Source: Pedosphaera sp. (GTDB lineage: Bacteria; Verrucomicrobiota; Verrucomicrobiia; Limisphaerales; SXTU01). Taken from it: 6,951 nucleotides of DNA. Location: contig SIBB01000191.1 in the NCBI GenBank assembly GCA_009695395.1, positions 1 to 6,951 of the forward strand, written 5' to 3'. Under the pieces are notes generated by a model. The model was not told the origin of the DNA. It saw only the letters and a program-made list of their open reading frames with translations, and did not search any database. This document shows positions 1 through 6,530 of the stretch, one piece after another; the stretch's first letter is position 1; each line of letters begins with the position of its first letter. Made by a program: the position numbers and the translations under genes.

Positions 1-1945
1 CGACTCCTCCGCCCACGTCCAGCGCGCCGCTGCGGACGCCCTCGCCGCAAACCCCCACCCCGACAACCTCCCACCGCTCCTCGCCTTGCAGAAACGCGTC
101 CCCGCCGAAGACACCCACCTCACCCACGTCGTGCGCCTCGCCCTCCGCGAACAGCTTCGATTGCCCGGCGCATTCGCGAAGCTCTCCGGCGAGACGCTCC
201 CGCTCGCCGACGCCCGCGCCTTCGCCGCCGTCGCCACGAGCCTCACCAACGCCGAGGCTGCCACCTTCCTCGTCCGCCACGTCGAGGCGCACACCGAACC
301 CGCCGATGTCCTCGCTCGCTACGTCACGCACGCCGCCCGCTACGCGCCCGATGCTGACTTGCCGAAACTCGCCAGCCTGGGCCGCAAGCAATTCGCCACC
401 GACCTCGACACGCAGGCCGCGCTCTTCAAGGCGATGCAAGATGGCCTCGTCTCGCGCGGAGGCATGCTGCCGCCGGACTTGCGCGCGTGGGGCACAGCTC
501 TCGCCGGGCAGTTGCTGAGCAGCAGCGCCTCGCAAGCGACGTGGGCCTACGTGCCCTTGAACCCCGACAAGCCCGGCCGCAACCCCTTCGCCTTCGAGGA
601 CCGCACCAGCGCCGATGGCCAGCAGACCCGCCTCATGTCCAGCCTCCCACACGGCGAGAACCTGACCGGCATCCTGCGCTCCCCGGTCTTCGCCCTGCCC
701 AAGCAACTCTCCTTCTACCTCTGCGGCCACGACAGCCCCCCGGGCCAGCCCGCCGGGAAGAAAAACTTCGTGCGCCTCCTGGAAGCCGAAACCAAAACGG
801 TATTGCGTGAGGCCAAGGTGCCCCGGAATGACATCGCGCAGAAGATTACCTGGGACGTGGCCGACGTGGCCGGGAAGCGGGCCGTCATTGAGGTGACGGA
901 TCGCGACGACGGGAAGACCTACGCTTGGCTGGCCTTCGGGGGGTTCGTCCCGGCCTTGCCGGAGCTGGTCTTGGGCGAAGTCCAGTCCCTCGCCCGCCGC
1001 CAGCAGACGGGCGCGGACCTCGCCCGCTCTCTCAAGCTAGCGACGCTGGAGCCCGCGGTGGCCAAGCTCTTCACCGAGACGACGGACGTCGCCACCCGCG
1101 CCGCCGCCGGTCGCGCGTGGCTGGTCCTCAATGCCCCCGCCGCCCTCCCGCGCGTGGAACCGCTCGTGCGCGATGCGGCCCAGCCGGAGACCTTGCGCGC
1201 GGAACTCGCGGCGCAGCTCGGCGAGGCGGCGGAGGCGCGCGGCTTGGCCGTGGTCGTGGCCGCGCTGACGAATGCGCCGACGCGCCTGCAGACGAGGTTT
1301 GCCACCGCGCTGGTGAGCACGGCGGCTGGCGCGGAGCAGTTGCTCGCCGCTGCCGAGTCGGGGCGCATCGCCGCGCGGCTCTTGCAGGACCGCACCTTGA
1401 CCGATCGCCTCCGCGCCAGCCCTGCCCGGGAGGCCTCGGCACGCTTGGCCGCGCTGGTGAAGAACCTCCCCGCCGCCGACGTGCTGCTGCACAAGATGAT
1501 TGAAGCCAAGCGCGCCGGGTTCGATGCCAAGCAAGCCAATGCGGCGCGCGGGGCGGAAGTCTTCACCAAGGCGTGCGTCGCCTGTCACCAACTGGAGGGC
1601 AAGGGCGCGCTCGTCGGCCCGCAGTTAGATGGCATCGGCGGACGCGGGCTGGAGCGGCTGCTCGAAGACGTGCTGGACCCGAACCGGAATGTGGACAAGG
1701 CCTTCCGCACGACGGTCTTTGTGCTCCAGGACGGCGAGACCGTCAGCGGGCTGATGCGCCGCGAGGAAGGCGGCGCGTTCATCTACGCCTTGGCAAATGG
1801 TCAGGAGGCCCGCGTGGCGAAGGTGGACGTGAAAGAGCGCCGCGAGACGGAGACGTCCCTGATGCCCGCGAATTTCATCGAGGCGCTCACGCCGACGGAG
1901 CTGAACGACCTGCTGGCGTTCCTGCTAGGCAAGTCGGGGAAGTGA
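1..1945 (+). CDS. PVC-type haem-binding HEAT-repeat protein, C-terminal part (5' end outside window)
   Basis: The reading frame is open from base 2 to the TGA at 1943-1945 (647 visible residues), so the gene starts before the window; the TTG at 86 is internal. The first visible residues (about 1-60) look like HEAT-type helical repeats. Around residues 181-315 comes a beta-rich segment (TWAYVPLNP, then LTGILRSPVF, LSFYLCGHD, WLAFGGF) usual between the HEAT region and the cytochrome domain in this family. The C-terminus is a class I cytochrome c-like domain: CVACH gives Cys525, Cys528 and His529 for covalent haem, followed by GPQLDGIGGRG and DVLDPNRNVD. Met621 in SLMPANF is the likely second axial ligand. 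This matches the 'putative haem-binding, Pirellula/Verrucomicrobium type' family, whose full-length members often carry an N-terminal beta-propeller dehydrogenase-like domain; that part cannot be seen here. The probable role is periplasmic electron transfer from an unknown, perhaps sugar-like, substrate. The family assignment is firm; the substrate is not known. Confidence 0.92.
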   Translation, partial: DSSAHVQRAAADALAANPHPDNLPPLLALQKRVPAEDTHLTHVVRLALREQLRLPGAFAKLSGETLPLADARAFAAVATSLTNAEAATFLVRHVEAHTEPADVLARYVTHAARYAPDADLPKLASLGRKQFATDLDTQAALFKAMQDGLVSRGGMLPPDLRAWGTALAGQLLSSSASQATWAYVPLNPDKPGRNPFAFEDRTSADGQQTRLMSSLPHGENLTGILRSPVFALPKQLSFYLCGHDSPPGQPAGKKNFVRLLEAETKTVLREAKVPRNDIAQKITWDVADVAGKRAVIEVTDRDDGKTYAWLAFGGFVPALPELVLGEVQSLARRQQTGADLARSLKLATLEPAVAKLFTETTDVATRAAAGRAWLVLNAPAALPRVEPLVRDAAQPETLRAELAAQLGEAAEARGLAVVVAALTNAPTRLQTRFATALVSTAAGAEQLLAAAESGRIAARLLQDRTLTDRLRASPAREASARLAALVKNLPAADVLLHKMIEAKRAGFDAKQANAARGAEVFTKACVACHQLEGKGALVGPQLDGIGGRGLERLLEDVLDPNRNVDKAFRTTVFVLQDGETVSGLMRREEGGAFIYALANGQEARVAKVDVKERRETETSLMPANFIEALTPTELNDLLAFLLGKSGK

Positions 1946-1992
1946 GCGAGCTGAAGCAAACCCAAAACCCAAAGGGCGCGGTCGCAAAGACA

Positions 1993-2007
1993 CTCAGCAT
2001 TGCTGAG
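1993..2007. terminator. Small hairpin between convergent genes, possible weak bidirectional terminator
   Basis: CTCAGC-ATT-GCTGAG is a perfect 6-bp stem with a 3-base loop, placed in the 74-base gap between two convergent stop codons (1945 and 2020). Its position suits a shared transcription end. There is no T-run on either strand and the stem is short, so an intrinsic terminator is only a possibility. Confidence 0.3.
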
Positions 2008-2019
2008 GTTCCGAAAAAC

Positions 2020-4482
2020 TCACCGGCAGTTCACCACTGCCGTCTTCACCGTCTTCTGCCCGGCCAGCTTCATCGGCGGCGTGGCGCCATTGCTCTTCGG
2101 CAGGTTGAGCAGCCGCTGCGCTTCGGTGAGGAGGAACTTCGGCTCCATGAACGGCTGGAAACTAATGTCCTGCCAGCGGATGAGGCCCTCGCCATCTATC
2201 AGGAACGTGCCGTGCAGCGGCTGGCTCTCAAAGTCGTCGTGCGCGCGGAAAGCCTTGAAGGTTTTCAGCCCGGAATCCGAGAGCAGCGGGATGGGGAAGC
2301 CTCCGTTGTATTTCGCTTTCTCCACTGTGAAATTCAGGCCCGCGACGGTGTCGGTGCTCACAGCCACGATCGAGATGCCCGCCTTCTTGAACGCCTCAGC
2401 CTCCGGCGCGAAGGCGACAAGCTGCTCGATGCAGTGCGCGCAGCCCGCGCCGAGGTAGAAGATGACGACAACCGGCTTGCCCCGGAACTGGCGGAGCGAA
2501 ACTTTTTTTCCGTCGCCGTCGGGCAGTGAGAAGTCCGGCGCGGCGGAGGGCTGCCAGCGGAACGGCCCGAGCGACGCGAGGCTGGGGCGCTTGCCGAAGT
2601 CCGACGCGCGCGTCAGCGGCGGACGCCAGTCGGCGGCGAGTTTCAAATCCTTCGCCACAGGCGCGAGGCGACGGAAGACGGGCGCGTCGAGGTCCGCGTC
2701 GGCGCTCAACTCGCGCAGCTTATAGAACGCGTCGTAGGCTTCCTTGAACTTGCCGCTCCGGTAGGCGAGGTCCACATAGTTCGCGAGCGGCTGCACCTGC
2801 TGCTCGCCGGACTTCATCGCTTCCTGCGCGAGCTGCTCGGCTTTGACCTTGTCACCAGCGGCGAAGTGGAGGCGGGCAAGACGGTCTTTGGGGATGCTGG
2901 TGGCTTTGGCCAACTGCTCCTTCGCGACGGCGAGCTGGCCTTCCTTCAACGCCACGAGAATGCGCAGTTCGGCAACGGCTCCCGCGATGGAATTGGTGCT
3001 CGCGGTGGCGAGCAACGCGGCCCCGCCGCCGTAGCCACCAGCAGGCGCGCTTTTCTTCGTGTCGGACTTCGGGGCGGAGACGGGAGCGGCGGGCGAGTTG
3101 GTGGGTGCGCGGACACTTACGTCCGCAATCGGCTTGGCGGGCGTGGAGGAAGCTGCGGACGTGGGCGTCCGCGCTTCAGTCGGAGGCGCATTCGTCGAAG
3201 GCTTCGTGTCCACAACAGGCTTCGCTGCCGGGGCATTCGTCGAAGGCTTGGGTGTGACTTTCTTCGCGAGCACTTCGAGCGCGGCGATCTGGTTTTTGCC
3301 AGCCGTGATGTCGCCCGTGTGCAACGCCGCGAGGCCGAGCGCATGGAAGCGGCGAGCCTCGTGATCGTTGTTGTCCGTGCCCTGGAGATAGACCGAGCCG
3401 CCGAGCGCGAGAAGTTCATCCCAGAGTTCGTAGCGCACGAGGGCCTCGAGGAGGCGCTGGTAGCCATAGGTCGAGCTGCCCTTGGAAAGCGTGTTGAACT
3501 TCGGGTGGCGCGGCAGCTCGATCATGTTCTTCGCCAAGTCCACTGAGCGACGCACGGCCCCGATGTGGTTGAGGTCGCGGACGAGCCACTCGTTGTTGTG
3601 CGCGAAGTTGTGGATTTGGTCCGGCAGGACCGAGTTCCCCATCATGTAAGCGTGGTCCACGCGGGCGCTGGCTTCCTGTTGCCACGCGGCATCGGAGTAG
3701 CGCTTCAGGGCGGAGTAAGTGTGCCCGCTCATGTGCCACATGTGCGCGATGCCGGGCGCGGACGCACCGTCGTTCGCGGCGGAGACGAGCGCGTTGGTCG
3801 CGCGCGCGCCTTCGTCCCAAAGATGGATGCGATAGTGGTTCGCCGGGTGAAGCGGGTTCGCGGCGAGGATGGCATCGAGCAGCACATCCACGTTCTTCTT
3901 GTCGCCGTAGGGGACTTTGCCGTTGTCCTGCCACATCAACACGGCGAGGTAGGCCTTCGCCTCAAGGTCAGCCGGATAGTCCTTCACGATCTTCTGGAGG
4001 GCGGCCTGATATGCCTTCCGGCGCTCCTTGTCGTCCTTCTTCTCGTCGCGGTAAAAAGTTGCGAGAGCGCTGATCCACTGCTGTTCGCGCGGGCTGACGC
4101 CGGCCTTGTATTTCTCGGCTGTCTGAATGAACTCCTTGGCACGCTTGGCGTTGTTCACGTTCGCCATCGCCATGCCCCAGTAGGCCGTGGCGCAGAAGGG
4201 ATCGAGCGCGGCGACCTGCCTGAACGACCGTTCCGACTCGAAGTAGAAGAAGCCGTGGAGCTGGCCGATGCCCTGGTTGAAAAACGCCTGCGCCTGCGGA
4301 GCCTTCGTGGTGATCGGGAATTGCACGTTGCTCATGCCGGGCATGAGGTGGGCCTTCTGGCGAGGACCCTCATTGTAGGCGTCGCCGTGCTGGGACTGGC
4401 CGGCGGGCGTGTCGTGGTCCGCGCGGGCGGCGAGCGTAAACGCAAGGCAGGCGGCGAGGAGTGGAAGGCGGCGGCGGTTCAT
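2020..4482 (-). CDS. Exported TPR-like protein with C-terminal redoxin (AhpC/TSA-thioredoxin-like) domain
   Basis: 820 residues from the ATG at 4480-4482. That start puts a clean signal peptide first: MNRRR, a hydrophobic LPLLAACLAFTLA and an ARA cleavage site before Asp. An in-frame ATG at 4516-4518 would add 12 residues ahead of the signal peptide and is less likely; neither start has a strong ribosome binding site. Residues about 60-400 resemble a TPR-containing family, with AQAFFNQGIGQLHGFF, the helix pair ending AYWGMAMAN, and conserved histidines in HMWHMSGHTY and IHNFAHNNEW. Residues about 405-490 are a Pro/Ala/Thr/Ser-rich linker with an in-frame repeat. Residues about 642-810 are a redoxin fold: APDFSLPDGDGKKVSL, then VVVIFYLGAGCAHC with Cys681 and Cys684, then GTFLIDGEGLIRW. 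Peroxiredoxins usually have Thr or Ser where Cys681 lies, so a thiol-disulfide role is as likely as peroxidase activity. It probably acts in the periplasm. It is convergent with the haem protein and lies downstream of the ABC genes on the same strand, with a 305-base gap. Domain calls are good; the substrate is unknown. Confidence 0.88.
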   Translation of the reverse strand: MNRRRLPLLAACLAFTLAARADHDTPAGQSQHGDAYNEGPRQKAHLMPGMSNVQFPITTKAPQAQAFFNQGIGQLHGFFYFESERSFRQVAALDPFCATAYWGMAMANVNNAKRAKEFIQTAEKYKAGVSPREQQWISALATFYRDEKKDDKERRKAYQAALQKIVKDYPADLEAKAYLAVLMWQDNGKVPYGDKKNVDVLLDAILAANPLHPANHYRIHLWDEGARATNALVSAANDGASAPGIAHMWHMSGHTYSALKRYSDAAWQQEASARVDHAYMMGNSVLPDQIHNFAHNNEWLVRDLNHIGAVRRSVDLAKNMIELPRHPKFNTLSKGSSTYGYQRLLEALVRYELWDELLALGGSVYLQGTDNNDHEARRFHALGLAALHTGDITAGKNQIAALEVLAKKVTPKPSTNAPAAKPVVDTKPSTNAPPTEARTPTSAASSTPAKPIADVSVRAPTNSPAAPVSAPKSDTKKSAPAGGYGGGAALLATASTNSIAGAVAELRILVALKEGQLAVAKEQLAKATSIPKDRLARLHFAAGDKVKAEQLAQEAMKSGEQQVQPLANYVDLAYRSGKFKEAYDAFYKLRELSADADLDAPVFRRLAPVAKDLKLAADWRPPLTRASDFGKRPSLASLGPFRWQPSAAPDFSLPDGDGKKVSLRQFRGKPVVVIFYLGAGCAHCIEQLVAFAPEAEAFKKAGISIVAVSTDTVAGLNFTVEKAKYNGGFPIPLLSDSGLKTFKAFRAHDDFESQPLHGTFLIDGEGLIRWQDISFQPFMEPKFLLTEAQRLLNLPKSNGATPPMKLAGQKTVKTAVVNCR
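3188..3249. repeat. Pair of 17-base in-frame direct repeats in the linker of the TPR-redoxin gene
   Basis: The sequence GCATTCGTCGAAGGCTT occurs at 3188-3204 and again at 3233-3249. The 45-base period is 15 codons, so both copies encode the same KPSTNA residues on the minus strand. This suggests that the low-complexity linker grew by in-frame duplication. Confidence 0.85.
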
Positions 4483-4787
4483 TTGGTTAAGCGCGGACGG
4501 CCCGGCAATCCGGACCATTCAGCGAGTGTCCGAATATGCGCCTCGGGATGCGCCTGCGGCAAGCCTCAGAACAAAAGTCGTGGGGCGTAGGTGTCGGAGA
4601 TCAGGCAGATTTGGCCGTTGTAGCCGTATCACTTGCCGTCGGCGGGATATTTGATCGAGTTGAGATTCTTCACTTCAGCGCCAGTTCGCGCACGGTGAAG
4701 CCCAGCACCAGCATCTGCACGGCGGCTCCCCGGATTGCCCCGCGCCTGCGCCCGCCAGAGCACGAGTATGACTAGAGGGAGTCCTGC
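4483..4787. other. 305-base region without an intact gene
   Basis: This lies between the stop of the ABC ATPase gene and the start of the TPR-redoxin gene, both on the minus strand. It holds the possible decayed coding fragments described separately. It also holds a direct repeat of ATGCGCCT at 4536-4543 and 4548-4555 (12-base period), 54 bases upstream of the TPR-redoxin start, which could be an operator but is short. I found no convincing -10/-35 pair, RNA gene or strong terminator. Confidence 0.6.
4566..4738 (-). pseudogene. Possible relic of a decayed protein-coding gene
   Basis: Two overlapping minus-strand stretches look coding. Bases 4738-4670 read AIRGAAVQMLVLGF then TVRELALK and stop. 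Bases 4676-4566, one frame over, read EVKNLNSIKYPADGK, a TGA, then YGYNGQICLISDTYAPRLLF and a TGA. About 77 percent of codons in the second stretch end in G or C, compared with about 40 percent in the neighbouring frame I counted, which is the bias seen in real genes here. A frameshift near 4672 and a Trp-to-stop change (TGG to TGA) at the internal stop would join them into one reading. I do not recognise the protein. The fragments are short, so chance cannot be excluded, and the first could instead be the tail of an unrelated gene. Confidence 0.3.
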
Positions 4788-5468
4788 TCACCGGGATTCT
4801 GTCACGCGACCGGCTTCCATGCGAAACATCACATCCGCCAGTTGCGCCGCCTCGTGCCGGCTGTGTGTGATGTGCAGCGCGGTGAGGCCGAGGTCCCGTT
4901 GCACGCGCTTGAGCAGGGCCGCCAGCTCATCGCGCAACTCCTCGTCCAGCGCGGAGAGCGGCTCATCCAGCAGCAGCACACTCGGCTTCGCGGCCAGCGC
5001 ACGACCGAGCGCCACGCGTTGACGCTCGCCGCCGGAGAGGTGCTGCGGGAACCGGTCCAGCAGGTGCGCGACGCCGAGGTGTTCGCCGAGTTCCTTCACC
5101 CGCGCGACAATCTCCACTTCTGGCCGCCGTCGGATGGCGAGCGCGAAGCCGATCTGCTCCCGCACGGTCATCGTCGGGAACATCGCCCCATCCTGCGGCA
5201 CATAGCCGATGCCGCGCTCGCCCGGCGGCAGGCCCGTCACATCGCGCTCACCGATGAGGACGCGCCCGCCCGACGGCTGTCGCAGCCCGCAGAGGATTTC
5301 CAGCAACGTCGTCTTGCCGCAGCCGGTCCGGCCCATGAGCACAGCGTAGCTCCCCGTCGGCACGGAGAAGGAGACGCCCTCCAGCCGGAAGGTGCCTGCG
5401 TGCCACGAGAGGTTGTCGAAGCGAATTCCCGCTGACGACTGACCGCTGACTGCTGACGGCTCGCTCAT
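4788..5468 (-). CDS. ABC transporter ATP-binding protein, molybdate/sulfate importer type (ModC/CysA-like)
   Basis: 226 residues. It powers an ABC importer by ATP hydrolysis on the cytoplasmic face of the inner membrane. All nucleotide-binding motifs are present: Walker A GRTGCGKTT at 46-54, Q-loop VPQDG at 90-94, signature LSGGERQRVALGRAL at 144-158, Walker B VLLLDEP at 164-170 with catalytic Glu169, D-loop SALD at 172-175, and switch His202 in HITHSRHEAA. The protein stops soon after the ATPase core, so it lacks the C-terminal MOP/TOBE regulatory domain found in classical ModC and CysA. The ATG at 5466-5468 overlaps the permease stop by 4 bases (ATGA) and follows a strong GGAGG with a 4-base gap. 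The frame stays open further upstream, but that part overlaps the permease gene and is not coding. Substrate specificity cannot be read from the ATPase; the partner permease suggests an oxyanion. Confidence 0.93.
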   Translation of the reverse strand: MSEPSAVSGQSSAGIRFDNLSWHAGTFRLEGVSFSVPTGSYAVLMGRTGCGKTTLLEILCGLRQPSGGRVLIGERDVTGLPPGERGIGYVPQDGAMFPTMTVREQIGFALAIRRRPEVEIVARVKELGEHLGVAHLLDRFPQHLSGGERQRVALGRALAAKPSVLLLDEPLSALDEELRDELAALLKRVQRDLGLTALHITHSRHEAAQLADVMFRMEAGRVTESR

Positions 5469-6253
5469 ACTTCCTCCCCCACCCATTTCACCGCCGCGAG
5501 CACGAGCATCGCGCAGACCACCATCAGCAGGCTCACGGCCACGGCGGCTTCGAGATTGCCCACGCTGAGTTCGAGCCAGACCGTCGTGGGCAGCACCTCT
5601 GTCTTCATCCGCGTCGCGCCGGCGAAGACGAGGATGGGGCCAAACTCGCCCAGGCTCCGCGCCCACGCCACGCTTGCAGCGGCGAACATCCCTCGCCGCG
5701 CGGCGGGCAGCGTCACGAGCCAGACGGCTTGCGCCCGCGTGCAACCCAGCGTCATCGCCACGTCCTCGGGCCGTGCGGACAAGTGGTCGAACGTGTGCCG
5801 CATCGTCCGCACCGCGAAGGCCGCGCCGATGGTGAACTGCGCCAGCACCACGCCGAACACGGTGTAGGTGAACGGCACGAAGCCTTCGACGAACTGCCCG
5901 AACGGCGTCTGGAACAGAATCAGCAGGCACAACCCCATGACCATCGGCGGCAGCACGATGGGTATGTCCAGCGCGGCTTCGAGCCAGTGCTTGCCCGGGA
6001 AGCGCGCCCGCGCGAGCAGGTATCCTACGGGCACCGCCAGCAGCAGCGCGAGCAGCGCCGTGATGGTGCAGGTGATGAGGCTGAGGACAATCGAGTGCTG
6101 GATTTCCCGTTTGCCCAGCGCCTTCAGCAGATCCTCCGGTGAGCTGTAACTCGCCGTCGCGGTCAGCATCGCCACGAGGAAGAGCAGATACAGCCCCGCG
6201 ACCACGCCAAGCGACACCCAGAAAGGAGACAGGCGTTGTCGAGGCGATGACAT
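5465..6253 (-). CDS. ABC transporter permease, molybdate/tungstate/sulfate type (ModB/CysU/WtpB-like)
   Basis: 262 residues from the ATG at 6251-6253. It forms the membrane channel of an importer, probably for an oxyanion such as molybdate, tungstate or sulfate. About six hydrophobic segments can be seen, at roughly residues 12-32, 54-80, 95-115, 128-150, 190-212 and 235-256. The EAA loop that docks on the ATPase is at about 163-183 (EDVAMTLGCTRAQAV, then LP), and it is followed by ARSLGEFGP, a pattern common to ModB and CysU permeases. DIPIVLPPMVMG at 96-107 is also typical. Alternative in-frame starts are GTG at 6256 and TTG at 6268; none has a good ribosome binding site, so the start is tentative. 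The gene leads an operon with the ATPase. No periplasmic binding protein (ModA-like) is encoded next to it, so the substrate remains open. Confidence 0.9.
   Translation of the reverse strand: MSSPRQRLSPFWVSLGVVAGLYLLFLVAMLTATASYSSPEDLLKALGKREIQHSIVLSLITCTITALLALLLAVPVGYLLARARFPGKHWLEAALDIPIVLPPMVMGLCLLILFQTPFGQFVEGFVPFTYTVFGVVLAQFTIGAAFAVRTMRHTFDHLSARPEDVAMTLGCTRAQAVWLVTLPAARRGMFAAASVAWARSLGEFGPILVFAGATRMKTEVLPTTVWLELSVGNLEAAVAVSLLMVVCAMLVLAAVKWVGEEV
5473..5477 (-). promoter_or_regulatory. Shine-Dalgarno GGAGG for the ABC ATPase gene, inside the permease 3' end
   Basis: On the minus strand GGAGG lies 4 bases before the ATPase ATG and within the last codons of the permease (GVGEEV). Together with the ATGA overlap it fixes the ATPase start and points to coupled translation. 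Confidence 0.8.
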
Positions 6254-6289
6254 CACCGCGAAGCTCAAAGTTCACCGGGCAAAGCTCAA
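6253..6289. repeat. Imperfect tandem repeat at the permease start
   Basis: On the minus strand TTGAGCTTTGCCCGGTGA (6289-6272) is followed after ACT by TTGAGCTTCGCGGTGA (6268-6253), which runs into the permease ATG. The units differ by a substitution and a 2-base length change. The repeat could be a small duplication that also duplicated the start region, or a binding site. Confidence 0.6.
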
Positions 6290-6307
6290 GAGAAAAGGGG
6301 ACGTCCA

Positions 6308-6326
6308 TTTCCGCCCGCTGCGGAAA
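6308..6326. promoter_or_regulatory. Hairpin in the probable leader of the ABC operon
   Basis: TTTCCGC-CCGCT-GCGGAAA is a perfect 7-bp stem with a 5-base loop. It can be extended by CCA/TGG at 6305-6307 and 6329-6331 if two bases (6327-6328) bulge. It is about 55 bases upstream of the permease start and downstream of the candidate promoter, so it would be in the 5' leader. It matches no riboswitch class that I can recognise, and there is no T-run after it. Confidence 0.45.
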
Positions 6327-6369
6327 GTTGGCTTGCCCCGGCCACATAGATCGCATACTTGCCTGTGCG

Positions 6370-6398
6370 TTTTTAGCATGGCGATCTGAATCAGGCAA
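6370..6398 (-). promoter_or_regulatory. Candidate sigma-70-type promoter for the ABC operon
   Basis: On the minus strand TTGCCT (6398-6393) and TAAAAA (6375-6370) are separated by 17 bases, with TGC directly before the -10 as in extended -10 promoters. Each hexamer matches 4 of 6 consensus bases. Transcription would start near 6363 and leave a leader of about 110 bases. Confidence 0.35.
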
Positions 6399-6399
6399 C

Positions 6400-6501
6400 G
6401 TGAGCAACCCAACCAAACCAGTGCGGCTCCGCATCCTCGGCTGCGGCGCGGAAGGCACGCGGCAATGGCTGGAGTTCGCACGGCTTACCCCGGCACGCTG
6501 A
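6400..6501 (+). CDS. Possible 33-residue small ORF of unknown function
   Basis: A GTG at 6400-6402 opens a frame to the TGA at 6499-6501, reading MSNPTKPVRLRILGCG and onward to LTPAR. About three quarters of the codons end in G or C, as in the real genes here. Only a weak AGG precedes the start. It lies 29 bases before the SWIM gene on the same strand, and its first codons (TGAGCAACCC) repeat those of that gene. I recognise no family. It overlaps the candidate promoter of the divergent operon. It may be a small gene, a truncated duplicate or chance. Confidence 0.2.
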   Translation: MSNPTKPVRLRILGCGAEGTRQWLEFARLTPAR

Positions 6502-6530
6502 CGGCGCACCGGCTTGATAATTTTCTAGTC

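Noticed and set aside
919..1569. 216-residue open frame on the - strand
   Set aside because: It is antisense to the haem-binding gene, is Ala/Ser/Arg-rich with no domain pattern, and is explained by the high GC of the real gene.
1573..2529. 318-residue + frame spanning the convergent gap
   Set aside because: It overlaps the cytochrome domain in another frame and then runs antisense to the redoxin domain; it has Arg-rich, shadow-like composition.
3565..4590. 341-residue + frame opposite the TPR half
   Set aside because: The minus-strand protein has a signal peptide and family-like motifs, while this frame has Val/Arg/Gly-rich shadow composition and no recognisable motif.
6254..6400. Molybdenum-cofactor riboswitch or ModE site in the transporter leader
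   Set aside because: Only one simple hairpin is visible, with no multi-helix core and no TATAT-type ModE palindrome.
5469..6509. Upstream extension of the ABC ATPase reading to 573 residues
   Set aside because: The extension overlaps the permease gene in another frame and is His/Arg/Ala-rich; the ATG at 5468 has a strong ribosome binding site and an ATGA overlap.
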